Below, one piece after another: positions 48,582 to 59,534 of a stretch of 64,000 nt of DNA. The stretch lies in NCBI GenBank assembly GCA_030407315.1, contig JALQPE010000601.1, positions 55,143 to 119,142 on the forward strand, read 5' to 3'. Below the pieces are notes generated by a model that ran no database searches, was not told the DNA's origin, and was given only the letters and a program-made list of their open reading frames with translations. A program made the translations under genes and the position numbers. The DNA comes from Asparagopsis taxiformis (Eukaryota > Rhodophyta > Florideophyceae > Bonnemaisoniales > Bonnemaisoniaceae). Position 1 is the first letter of the stretch, and each line of letters begins with the position of its first letter.

Positions 48582-50205
48582 AGATATTTTACAGTAAAAA
48601 GTGTTCTGGAAGGTCGCTGTGTGTATCGGTCTATGTAGAGTATGTGTTCAGCGTGATTGGGAGCACATACAGGTCCATTCAGAATGACAGAAAGTCAATA
48701 ACGCGATGTTGAAGAGTGGCAGTGTGGATGTGGGTGCACTCAACTCAACACTTGTTCCCAGAATTGCAACCACGATTATTCAACCATCGTTACGCAACGG
48801 CGAATCCAACGCTGTCGGGTACATGACAGTCGCAATACAACACGTGAAACGACGTCAACTCCGCTGAAGCATGCATTTCTTCTGAAGGAAACACTTTCGA
48901 GTCGTTCGCTATTTTCTCCAATGAATGCGCCATCGATGGAAACCCTGGATTGCAATTCTTCACCGCGCCCGATGCTGACAATATCTAAGGCGGGATGATG
49001 TCTGCGGGACCGGCAAAATGGCAGAGTAAAGAAGAGGGTACAAGTTGAGGATAGTAAAGTCGCTGGGTAGTTGTTCCGAGAAAAAAGGGGCATCGGAGAT
49101 AGCATCGCGGAGAAGGTGGGGCATATGGAATATGTCGTTGAAATCAGTGACGCCATATTGGAGCAGAGGGAAAGTGGGAAGCCTGTGAGTCGCAGTACTG
49201 CGCAACGATCAGAAACCGCAGAGTGGCAAGATGGGGAGTAGTGACGGAGAATTTTCGAGGATCTTATTTCAGGTGATAGTAATGCGCCGGGAACAAGGCC
49301 TGACTCATGCGCCGGCAGGCTTCCCAGACACAGAGCATTGGTGACACTGGCGACGCATGTGATCGCGATGTCCGCAAAAGTTGCTGTTGAGTTTATTGAC
49401 ATACGTATGGATTTGTCAAAAGGTCGTGCAGATGGTATGGAACTTGGGAAACGGATGCTGCTGTCAAATGTGGTCGCGTCCGAGTGGACAGACGAAAACC
49501 AATTCAAATTTCACAACAACCTTCATGCCGAGGTTGTTCAAGACTCGTCGATGTCAGTGAACGAATGTCACGATGTTGCACGCATGCTGGAAACGATAAA
49601 TCGATACCGCCCATCAGGAAACATCATTTAGCTCTTGGTCAGCCACCCGTGTTCCACTCAAGTTCACAGAAGCAACGCATGCGCATCGGTAATCGATGTA
49701 TCGCCTACCTCCACAGCACTCTTCGTCAGAAACGGCAACTAGAAGCGCTCAACTCCAACTGGTCACATTTGCTCCCCACGTGGACATGCCACTGATCGTC
49801 GCGCTTGCAGCATCGGCATGGGAAACCACCAGCGAACAGACCCCACACAGTCTAGTTGTGTGCCGCTATGTCGAACACAGTCGTGCACAGATGGAAAAGG
49901 GTGAAAGGCTATTCATACGCGCTTGGTCCTCTAATAGGTCTGTTAGAGTTCCAATTGGCGCGCGATGCAGCTGCGACACAGCTATGCAGAATATGTTCGG
50001 CGCGCAATGAAAACGGTCAGAGTCTGGCGATGCAAGTTGTCAAGTCATGAAGCATCAATCATGAAGGAGCGGATGCGCTGATTGCGTGGCGGCGGCGAGA
50101 TGTTGATGCGAGCGTTGGATGCTGCATTGGCGGCGAGGTTGTGACTCGAGCTCAGGTCTCGATACTTGGACTCTGGATTGCGGCGGCTGCGTTCAAGCGA
50201 GTGCA
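48582..50205. other. Spacer after host gene copy 1
   Basis: No gene recognised. Frames of about 100 codons (49,338-49,631; 49,484-49,795; 49,696-50,010) have no family motif. One short stretch (about 49,700-49,760) resembles 63,070-63,130 after copy 2: LHSTLRQKRQLEAL here against TTHLRKRQLQVW there, so a decayed small gene or just spacer homology is possible. Confidence 0.4.
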
Positions 50206-50210
50206 GTGTT

Positions 50211-50318
50211 TGTTGTCTAGGCAGACGATGATACATAACTTTATTGTAGTCGGCGTGATCGGCGGCGTATAAATACTGTGGACTTAGTGCTTACAGCTAG
50301 TGGTATGATCATCCGACA
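50211..50318 (-). repeat. 3' LTR of C3 (108 bp)
   Basis: Reverse complement of the family C LTR; preceded on the minus strand by the same hairpin (50,337-50,386) as in C2. Confidence 0.93.
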
Positions 50319-50388
50319 ACGTAGGCTCGCTGTGGACACGGCGCGGAAATAACGGATTGATCATCCGACAGTCGCCGCGCGCCGTGGG

Positions 50389-53300
50389 CTATGTGAGTCG
50401 TAGGAGAGGTAGTTTTTCTGTGAACTGAGCAGGTTTGAGTGCTTTGGTCATGATGTCGGCAGCGTTGGTGTGGGATGGAGTATGGTGTAGTGTGATATGT
50501 TGTCGCTGGATTTCTTCTTTGAGATAATGGTATTTGACATCGATATGTTTCGATTTAGGGGTGGGGAATTCCGTGTTAGCTGTGGTGATGGCGCCTGCGT
50601 TATCCATGAATATGGTGTGGGTGCCTTGTTATGGTGGCGCAGATCTTGTAGTATGTTGCGTAGGAATGATACATGTTGGCTAGTGTGGAAGGCTGCTACA
50701 TACTCAGCATGCCATGTGCTCGTGGCTATGAATCGTTGACGTTTGACTTCCACGCCACTGGGGCATTGTTGTAAAGGATCACCGTTCCAGATGTGGAGCG
50801 GCGGGTGGAAGTGCAAGATGCGAAGTCGCTGTCGGAGTAAGCGACGAGATCTGATTCTTTTTGTGTCCTATAGGAAATGCCTGTGTTGGGACTTTGTTTC
50901 AGATAGCGTAGTACACGGAGTCCAGCTTGCCAGTGTAGCAGTTGCGGGGATGTGGAGTATCGGCCCAGGTAGCCAGTAATGAATGCGATGTCCGGGCGCG
51001 TTGAATCTGCCAGATATCGCAAGCTGCCCACCAATCCGAGGTAGTCGTACTGCTTAGTGTCGAGTGGATCGGTTAGTTTTTCTGTGGTGTTTAGTAAATC
51101 TGAGGCGATCGGCGACTTGGTGGCTTTGGCCTCGGTGAGCCCATATTTTTCAAGTAGTTGTGCAATGTATGAAGGTTGGGATATCTTTAGCTCGTTTGAA
51201 GTTCTGGTGACCTTCCATCCTAGGATGTGCTCGACTGGTCCTAGGTCTTTGAGTATGTATTTGGTTTGGATGTGGGTTTTGCGTGTTCGCGCAGTTCATC
51301 GTTGTTTGAGACGACCAGGAAATCATCGATGGTTATGATAAGGAGTACAAAGTGAGTAGGATTGTGTGGACTTGTGAGCATAAAGCTGCAGCTGTCGCTT
51401 GTGAGTCTGTTAAACTTGTGTAGGCGAAGGTGGTTCGATAGGCCAGTGGTGAAGATATTGCACGCCTGTTTCGATCCATACATATTGCCTGTGATCTTTC
51501 CTACTCGGCCAGGATATTTGTATGTGCCATCGAAACGCTTGGGTTGATAGATGTATAGAGTTTTCGAGTCGCCAGATGTTTCATGAAGGAATGCTGAATC
51601 TAGATCCCAGTGATGGACGGAGTAATTGTGTGCTGCTGCTATGGCTAGAGCCAATCTGATAGCATCACGGTCGGCGACAGGGGATGATATTTGGTCGGGA
51701 TTGTAGTGTTCATGTGGCTTTTGTAAGTCGCCTCGAATGTTACAGCGTACTTTGCGTGTGATTGGTTGGCCGTCTGCGTTTCGTTTTGTTTTGAGGACAA
51801 ACTTGATGGGCAATAGTTTCGTATTAGAGGGTAGTTCTGACTTAGGAACATAGGTGATAGTACCTCGTGATTCTAATGTGTCCAGTTCGGCATTCCACGC
51901 TTTTTCCATTCGAGGGCGTCTGGTGCGGCACGTGCTTGTTTGAGAGTTTTAGGTTCTGAGTATGGTTGGGTTGGTGCGGCCTGCAAGGGACATGCGGGGG
52001 ATTTATCGGTCGCCGTGTCGGTGTGTGCGGTGTGGGCTATATTGGCTGTTGCTGTGGGGTCGGTTTGGGGACTGTATGCACGAAAGTCTGCAGCGCGGCA
52101 GCGATGGACAGTGTTTGTATTAGTGTCATAGATGTAGTAGTGGTGTTGGTCTACGCGGCCAATGTAGTGTACAAGCTTGGCTTTTGGCTGAAGTTTGGTT
52201 CGCGGTTTCCGGTCATGCACAAATCCAGTTTGTCCAAAGCGTTGGAAATTGCTAAGGTCAGGTGTGCGTTGATTCCATTTGGTTATGGGAAGTCGTTTGT
52301 GGGCGTTGTGTGGTGAATGGTTGATGTGATCCGCAGCTGCGCGTGCGGCGTATTCCCAGAGGTTCTCAGGGAGGCCGGAAGTGAGTAGCGTCGCTCTCGT
52401 GATGTCCATGAGTGTTCTGTTGACTCGTTCGCTGATTCCGTTTCCTGTGGTGTGTAAGGAATTGTTGGGTGTACAGTGATGCCGTTGTCTTCGTAGAATT
52501 TTTGCAGTTCCTTGGAGAAGTACTCATTGGCATTGTCCATCGTGATATCCGTCACTCGACATGGTGAGCTAGAGTGGATGTGTGATATGTGCTGTTTAAT
52601 GTATGCAGCGGCGTCACTTTTGCGTTTGGCAAAGTGTACGTGGATAAAACGGCTGTTTTCATCTGTGAACGTTGAGAAGTATCTGTTGCCGTTAATGGAG
52701 GGGTTTGGTAGAGGGCCACATACATCTGTGTGTATGTGAGATCCGAGTGTGGCGGTTCGCCTGCGATGTTTTTGGAATGGTGCAGATGGCTGTTTGCCTA
52801 TTGCGCATCCGGTGCACGTAATTTCTGGAGGTGGGTTTTGGAGGGATGATGGCAGTCCGTGTACAAGGTTTGACTTGGCAAGTTGGTGTATTCTTGTTGG
52901 ATGTAGGTGACCGAGGCGTAGATGCCAGTCGTGGTAATCTCGTGTAGTTTCTGGGAGAGATTGGACTGAGGTAGGATCGGTATGGTTTGTGTGTGTGTTG
53001 ATTTGTTTTTGGTTGGGTGTGTGGCGTAGTGATAGGGGTGATGGTGTTTGTGTGCGTATTGGCTCTAGTTGGTGTGGCGTTGTGGTTTTTGGGTGAGGGA
53101 TGTGAGGGCTGGGGGTGATATTGTATGTTTGTGTCGGTGATGGGGGATGGATGGTCGGATTGTTAGGTTTAGGGCGGTTCTTTGCTGTTTTTGGAGGGAG
53201 GGATGGTCTGGGTTGGGGGGTAGGCGGGCGTTTGGGTTGTTGTTGAGTGCTGGGTGGTACGGGGAGTTGTCGCTGGTGACATGGGATGTTTGTGGAAAGA

Positions 53301-55114
53301 CGGAATGGCTTCGGGGTTGTAGTGTGGCGTAGGATGGCTCTGGGAGGTACCGTGACGCGTGGCCTGTTCGTGTTTGTGTGTGTTGGTTGTTGTTGTTTGG
53401 GTTTTGATGTTTGTTTAGGCTGTGAGCGCGCGCCGTGGCATCTGTTTTGTGGATGGGTAGCGCTCAGTCCAGGATGTGGTTTGGGCTCCGTGTGATGGTC
53501 ATGGGTGTTTGTTGGCGGTGCTACAGTGGGTGCGGGGAGGCAATACATGTTATTCTGCTTTGTGGCAGTGGCTCGAATTTGGCTGGGCGAGGGAGGGGGT
53601 TGTCGATAAGTGATGTATGCTGCGTCTTTTTGGAATATTATGTCGTTTCTGTCAGCCAGTTGGCTGACGGAGATCAAGTTGTGTGTGGCGGTGGGTAGTG
53701 TGACTGCGTGTGGAATGTGGAGTGTGGTTTGGTTTGGAATGTCTAAGTGGACGGGACCCTGGTGTGTGGTTGGGCATTGTTGTCCAGATGCTACCGTGGT
53801 GGTGGTAGCTTTGGGCTGCATGGTGGGATAGGGTTTCCGTAGGTGGGTTGGATAGGCACCGGAGTCCAGTATGTACGAGGCGGAGGAAGGAGTGTTTATT
53901 GTGCTGGTATATGAAGTGTCGAGTTGTGTATCCGTTACACTGTCCTGCGCTGGTGTGTCAGGTAGTTGGTATATGCTAGGAGGGGATGGTGCGGCAGCTT
54001 GTGTGTTTCCGGTGTATACTGCGTGTTGTGGTTGGTGCCACTGGGTTGTTGGTGGTGTAGTTGGGGCTGCTTCGTTTTGTAGCGGTGGTGGGTGAATTGG
54101 TGGAGGGAGAAAGCCATAGTGAGCTTGGTGGGTTTCTCTGGTATTATTGTGCTGCAGTTGTACTTGTCGGGCTCGGCACGTCTGTGTAGTGTGTGTTGGT
54201 GATCCATGGTAGCTACACCAGTGACCGTTGTGGAAGGGGGGAGGTGGTATATGGCGAATTGGATGTCCTTGAGGAGTGCGCTGGTATCTTTTGGTGCCTC
54301 GGCCACGACGTCCTCTTGCTCGATATGGATATGTGGGGGTATAGTATCCGGGATCTTGCCAGTGTGTTTGCCAGGCTGGTGTGGAGGGCGGATAGGGTAT
54401 GTTCGGTGGGATAGGAGGCAACGGTGGATGGTGTGTTGTAGTTACTGGTTGGATGGGGACGGCTTGTTCATGTTCTACTAGCATCGTGAATACGAGTTCC
54501 AAGTTTGGTCGTTCACCGTTGTGGAAGTTGTGAAAGTTGGCCACTTCGCGTATTAGTGGTGTCCAGCTGGGAAGATGTTTAAGTCCGTCCAGCACGAACT
54601 GCACGGTTGTGGTGTCATCTTCAATGTTGGGAAATCCGGACTGTAGCATTGTATCACGGAGGTCGCGGTGTCTTGTGATATATTCTGTGATGGGAGTTCC
54701 GGGTGTGTGTTGGAGTCTGGCGGCTGTGAGTCGTAAGTTGGTTTCGGTGTGCTGCGGTGGGATGATGGAGAGTTTGTCTTTGAGGAAGTTGTAGATGCCC
54801 GAGGGGTGTCCGGATAGTATTGTTGGACTAATACTTTTGAGTATGGGTGGGGAAATGTGTGGGACGATGAGGAGACGAGCGAGGGACAGTCTGTAGTGGT
54901 GTAGTTGGCGTTCGTTTGCGTCTTTGGGCTCGGGCGGTGTGGGGCCAATGACGTATGGTGTGATGTTGTGAATGGATGCATAACTGCGGATGCTGAGGGA
55001 CCATTGGATGAGATTTGTGTGTGTGAGTGGGGGAAATTCGAAGTGGGGGATGGTTGTGGGTATCGGGGAGGGATTGGGGTTGTTGGCAGAGGGTGTGGGC
55101 GTTTGGTTTGCCAT
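50389..55114 (-). pseudogene. gag-pol: C3 Gag-Pol polyprotein, frameshifted by homopolymer losses
   Basis: Same start ATG as C1 (here 55,114), same domains. The frame is lost near 53,047 (AAAA to AAA), restored one codon frame later near 52,976 (CCC to CC), and lost again near 52,441, 51,907, 51,285 and 50,740, each time by one missing base in a run. C1 and C2 have the full-length runs. Natural decay would be expected to show more substitutions than indels, so this may be an intact gene with consensus errors. Confidence 0.85.
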
Positions 55115-55484
55115 AGCGGCCGGAGTTGTATTGTGTTCCTCTTCAATTGTAGCTTGTGCGAAGAGATCGTCCGGGAGTCTGTCCAGTTCCTGTTGGCGTC
55201 GCCGTTGTGTGGCGTATCGACGTCGCCGTGTTGAGCGGTCTTCGGCCGCCTGGGAAATGGGAGGGGGTGGGGTAGGGTTGGGAATGTTGATAGATCGTTT
55301 TGAAACTGTTGGGGCGGCTGTGGTGGGTGATCCGGCGGTGTAGGGCGTCGCACGTTGTGTATGTTGATGCTTCACGGCGGTGTAGGGCGTCGCGCGTGGA
55401 TGGTGTTGGTGGGAGAAGGGAGGTGGGATTGGGTGTTGTGCGGTGTGCTGAGGGCGTAGTGGTTAGCGTTTTGGGTCCATAACC

Positions 55485-55591
55485 TGTTGTCTAGGCAGAC
55501 GATGATACATAACTTTATTGTAGTCGGCGTGATCGGCGGCGTATAATACTGTGGACTTAGTGCTTACAGCTAGTGGTATGATCATCCGACA
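55485..55591 (-). repeat. 5' LTR of C3 (107 bp)
   Basis: Family C LTR with one A lost in TATTTATA (plus-strand GTATAATACT at 55,541). Followed on the minus strand by the primer site GGTTATGGACCC. Confidence 0.93.
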
Positions 55592-55596
55592 GTGTT

Positions 55597-57397
55597 GGCT
55601 GCGTTTGGTGCCGAATGGCAAGCGTGTTGGGACAGCTGTCTGAAAAATTTGAGAGATCGGAAATGAAATTGAGAAGATTGGTTTTCGAGGCACGCAGAAA
55701 GTATTTCAACTTTGAAACGTCAGCTGAGCAACGAAAGTCTGGCAGGTCCAGTAGTGTTCCTGTATGGTAGGTGCCACCGGAACCGCTCAGATGGGAAAAG
55801 ACACTGATCACCACGCTCTGCTGGCGGGAAGCATCACCCCGTCGAGGTTGCCATTCCAGCCCTCCCGAGCAGTGCAGCACAGTCTGCATCGTCCACACGT
55901 ATCTATTTTTGACATCCTCCCTCCATCCCTAGCTTCCTTATCTCACATAGTTTGGCTACCCCGGGGCACCCATCACATGCGATGGTCAAAGCGATGTTGA
56001 AAGAGCCGCTAGGCCCTGGGTTGGCCAAGTTATTACTGGCAAAACCTGCATTAAACATGCGTTCTAATAGGCACGACTATTGTCTTTTCGGTTCCCGAAG
56101 TTCTGGGTCGACTAGCGGAAAGTGGGGAGGATGTTAATTTCAGCAACTTGTATCGGAATGCGCTCGACCGTAGTTGTGCATTACAACGATGTAGACATTC
56201 CAACTCCAAAGCGGCAATGGTGAGTGGCACAAATATGCATTTATCGCCGATTGGGGTCTTGCAACATGGGGCGCACGATGCGGATTAGATGTGGTGAGAA
56301 TGCGCGTCATCAATCCGTCTCCGGGCGCTGACGGGTAACATGAGTCCAATCCTCGGAGGAGAAAGTAGAGAAACCGTCGAAATGCCACATGATACGGGCG
56401 AGTTGTCCTGCGCAACTCATGCACACCATAGCGGCGTATTATGTCTGAAATAGTGGCGAGTTGTGGCAGATGGATGGGTGCGGAAAGATGTTTCGATCCT
56501 AGAGCGTGTAATGCGGTGTGATAGAGAAAGAATAATCAACTGCGAACTGGTAGATGGGAAGAGAGCTGGAGATTGGAGAGGGGCGTCTGTCAATGCACTG
56601 CGAGGTGATTTAAAAGTTGGGAAGTAGAATAGAGCAACTGAGCATTTAGCGAATGATGCCGGGCTATAAGATATGTTTGGATGATTTAGGATTATGGGGA
56701 AGTGGATGTGCGTATGAGTGGGTAGGCTTAGATTGAGCAGCTGCGGGTTACGAGGGATGCTCATGCTAGCGGAATAATAATGTCGCGAAACAGTTTAGTA
56801 TCCAAATTTTGAGAAGAGCGAATAGAACATGCATTGTGGAAATGGGTGCGACTTGAAGTCCGAAAAGAATCAATAGTGGAATTGGAACATCGCAGAAGAT
56901 GAAGGCAACACAGGTCGTGGACGACGCACGTAGGGATCAGAGTTCTAGCTATATCGCATCTCATACAATTACCACGGCTACACCCTCACAGGTTGTGTCG
57001 GACACGCGAGCTGAACGCCTACCACAATTGCAAACAATGTGTCAATATGCGCGCGCAGTCACACAATGAACAATCGCTCCTATTCCAGAGTTTCGGACGC
57101 TATAGTTGACGTGCGGAATCTGTAGCCGTTGCTACTAGGCAGTAGAAGGGAAGTTCGACTCGATCAGGTGATGGATGCTGTCGTGATTGCCTGCAGACGC
57201 AGATTTCGAGCGCAACATGTCGTGATTTTTCGGCGGCGATTGGAGCGGATTTGGCATGATCGATAACACCAGCGTCACATTTGCAACCATCGGAGAGCGG
57301 CTTTGGAACGGGAAGACCTGATCTCGCTTGTTGGCAGTGTTGTCGGAAGGTGGCAATCAGTGCTGCGTCGAATCAAGTCTTTCATCGGCCCGAGTGC
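55597..57397. other. Upstream region of host gene copy 2
   Basis: No gene recognised. From about 56,130 it matches 10,360-10,560 (TGCAACATGGGGCGCACGAT), and near 57,220-57,300 it matches 10,735-10,800. The ~700 bp between (56,340-57,160) has no counterpart upstream of copy 1 and no motif I recognise. Confidence 0.5.
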
Positions 57398-58307
57398 AAC
57401 AGTTCAAATTAGATGAGTACACTACTGGATGAAATTCGCGCAAGTGTGTTATACGATACACTGGGTACCATACACCGTGAGGCAGTGTACACGAACCATA
57501 GTCCCGGTGTACTTTCCGCATGATACATCGACTTCTTACTACCCGAATACATCCAATAGGAATATAGAATGTTCAATCTCCGCAAACAGGGTGCAGACAC
57601 GTGGACGACTCCCGACACGCCGCATTGCCCTTCAGCACGAGTTGGAACCGAGATATGTTACGAAGCTCGCAGCTCTGCCTTCAATTTTAATACGCCTCCT
57701 CCCTCGTGTACAGGTGTATATTCGATTACAGCGAAGCGCGACCCCGTTCCCCGTCTCGCAACTTGCCGAATAAACTGTTCCTATCGATCCATCTACCTGA
57801 ACTCCGTTACTTCGCGCAGCACAGGAATCTCACATCCACTCCGCGCAGCCCAACACCGCACCGCATCTCACCAGCACCACATCCCATACCACGCACCACT
57901 CTTCCACTTCTCGACTCACAATTCTTCCGCGCTCGAACCGTCCATACGCCCACCGCCCATCACCTTCTCGATCGTTGCCGCCCCATCCGTACCATCCACC
58001 TCGCCAACTGACATTCTTCTCCCCACTAGTAGCCTCACCTATTCGTATCAATCCATCCTCTTCAGTTCTGTTACTTTGCTCTCCAAACCACCCTCGCATC
58101 AACACCGCGTAACTCCCTATCTCAGATCATCACAGCACACAGCACACAGCACACACCACCCCTCCACTTCTCGACTCGCACTCTCCCCCCCTCGTACCGT
58201 CCATACACCCACCGCTCACCTCATCCCTCCTCGCCTCTCCGTCCGTACCGTTCACCTCGCCGACTAACAATCTCCTCTGTCTTCCCTCCGCGCACACTTC
58301 TAGTATC
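57398..58307 (+). promoter_or_regulatory. Leader/promoter region of host gene copy 2
   Basis: Collinear with 11,034-11,922, including the C/T-rich internal duplication (TTCCTATCGATCCATCTACC at 57,778 and a diverged repeat near 58,038). It ends at the ATG at 58,308. Confidence 0.6.
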
Positions 58308-59534
58308 ATGGATCATTCCTTCTCTCAACCAGACCACTCTGTTCCCGACTCCACCCGCTCCAACACCGCCACTCCACCGTCCCATCCTGTCCCTGCATCT
58401 GACCACGCCCATCAAACGACCTCTGCCCCTCCCGCCGTAGCTGATTCCGCGCACACCGAGTCCCATCTACCTCCGCAACCCCCATCATCTCCCTCACTCC
58501 ACCCAGTGTCCCACCCATCTCATCCGCTTCCCCACTCCACTCCTGCATTGTCTCCCGCCCAACCATCACGTACCCCACAGCCCGCTGCCTTCTACGTCCC
58601 CCGAAACTCCCGCCAGATTGTCCTCGACTTTTCCCGAAACTCCCGCACTCCAGAAAGCAAGGCCAAGCACGCCCTCCTATCCGATGACCCAAACAATAAC
58701 GCCATAGCTCTCGTCGGCATGGGTGGCGCAGGCAAAACTACCATCCTGCGTGCCCTCGGCAGACGTGCAGATGTTTGGCAAAAGTTCCCGGACGGCGTGT
58801 GGTTCATTGAACTCGGTCACGACGCCAAAGTGCAGAGGCTGTTGAACCAGCTGAAGCAGATTGTCACCGACGCATTCCCAGATTTCCTCCCCAAATTCAT
58901 TGAACTCACTGCAAATGACGACACTCATGCCAACATGATGGAGAAGCTGGTTGACCTGCTCAGTTTGAAGCGCTTTCTCCTCATCTTTGACGACGTGTGG
59001 GATCTCGATCCCACTGTCTACAAGTTGGTAGACATTGCCTGCAAAGGTGTCCAGGAAATGGATGGAGGAAGTTGCAAGGTGCTGACGTCGACTCGGAATG
59101 AGGCGATAGGTCGTGTACCTACGCATGATGTGTCAATTGCAGTGAGTCCTGGAGATGTGCGGAGGGAAACATGCATCGCAATTCTGTGCGGGTATGCTGG
59201 GATCGACTGTACCAGGCTTGTGTCGTGGTCATCGGGCAATCGTGATGCACTGGACAACATCATTGACCTATGTGCGGGACTACCACTGGCACTGAGTGTA
59301 GCTGGGTCTGGGATGCAAGAAGTAATTGGTCGATGCACAGATGCGAGTGGGCCGAATGCCATTGTGCAATACTGGGAGAGTCTGAAGCGGAGTAGTGTAG
59401 AACTGCGTGATGCAGAGAGTGGGAGTAGGCATGTGGGGCTGGATGCAGCTATCCAGACGAGCTTGGGGTCGCTGGAGAGAGGGTGGAAGGGGAAGAGCAT
59501 GGGGTGGGAGAGATGTTTCGATCGTTTTGCGTAG
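58308..59534 (+). CDS. Host gene copy 2, NB-ARC part (open for 408 codons)
   Basis: Starts MDHSFSQPDHS at an ATG preceded by the duplicated leader. Residues 1-100 are Pro/Ser-rich. NB-ARC motifs: P-loop GMGGAGKTTIL at about 137-147, kinase-2 RFLLIFDDVWD at about 221-231, RNBS-B-like CKVLTSTRNEAIG at about 255, and GLPLALSVAG at about 323. These are the signatures of STAND ATPases used as switches in immune receptors. The frame is lost near residue 400 (GKSMG then WERCFDRFA and stop), where copy 1 has two more G bases (GGGGGTGGGGG). This could be decay or a homopolymer error; alone it would be an NB-ARC-only protein. Confidence 0.8.
   Translation: MDHSFSQPDHSVPDSTRSNTATPPSHPVPASDHAHQTTSAPPAVADSAHTESHLPPQPPSSPSLHPVSHPSHPLPHSTPALSPAQPSRTPQPAAFYVPRNSRQIVLDFSRNSRTPESKAKHALLSDDPNNNAIALVGMGGAGKTTILRALGRRADVWQKFPDGVWFIELGHDAKVQRLLNQLKQIVTDAFPDFLPKFIELTANDDTHANMMEKLVDLLSLKRFLLIFDDVWDLDPTVYKLVDIACKGVQEMDGGSCKVLTSTRNEAIGRVPTHDVSIAVSPGDVRRETCIAILCGYAGIDCTRLVSWSSGNRDALDNIIDLCAGLPLALSVAGSGMQEVIGRCTDASGPNAIVQYWESLKRSSVELRDAESGSRHVGLDAAIQTSLGSLERGWKGKSMGWERCFDRFA

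Larger units (their letters stand above)
50211..55591 (-). mobile_element. Copia family C, copy C3 (minus strand)
   Basis: LTRs at 50,211-50,318 and 55,485-55,591; target duplication GTGTT (50,206-50,210 and 55,592-55,596). The sequence is nearly the same as C1/C2. It differs by at least seven single-base losses, all in short homopolymers, and very few substitutions. LTRs differ by one base in an A-run. It lies in the spacer between host gene copies 1 and 2. Confidence 0.93.
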
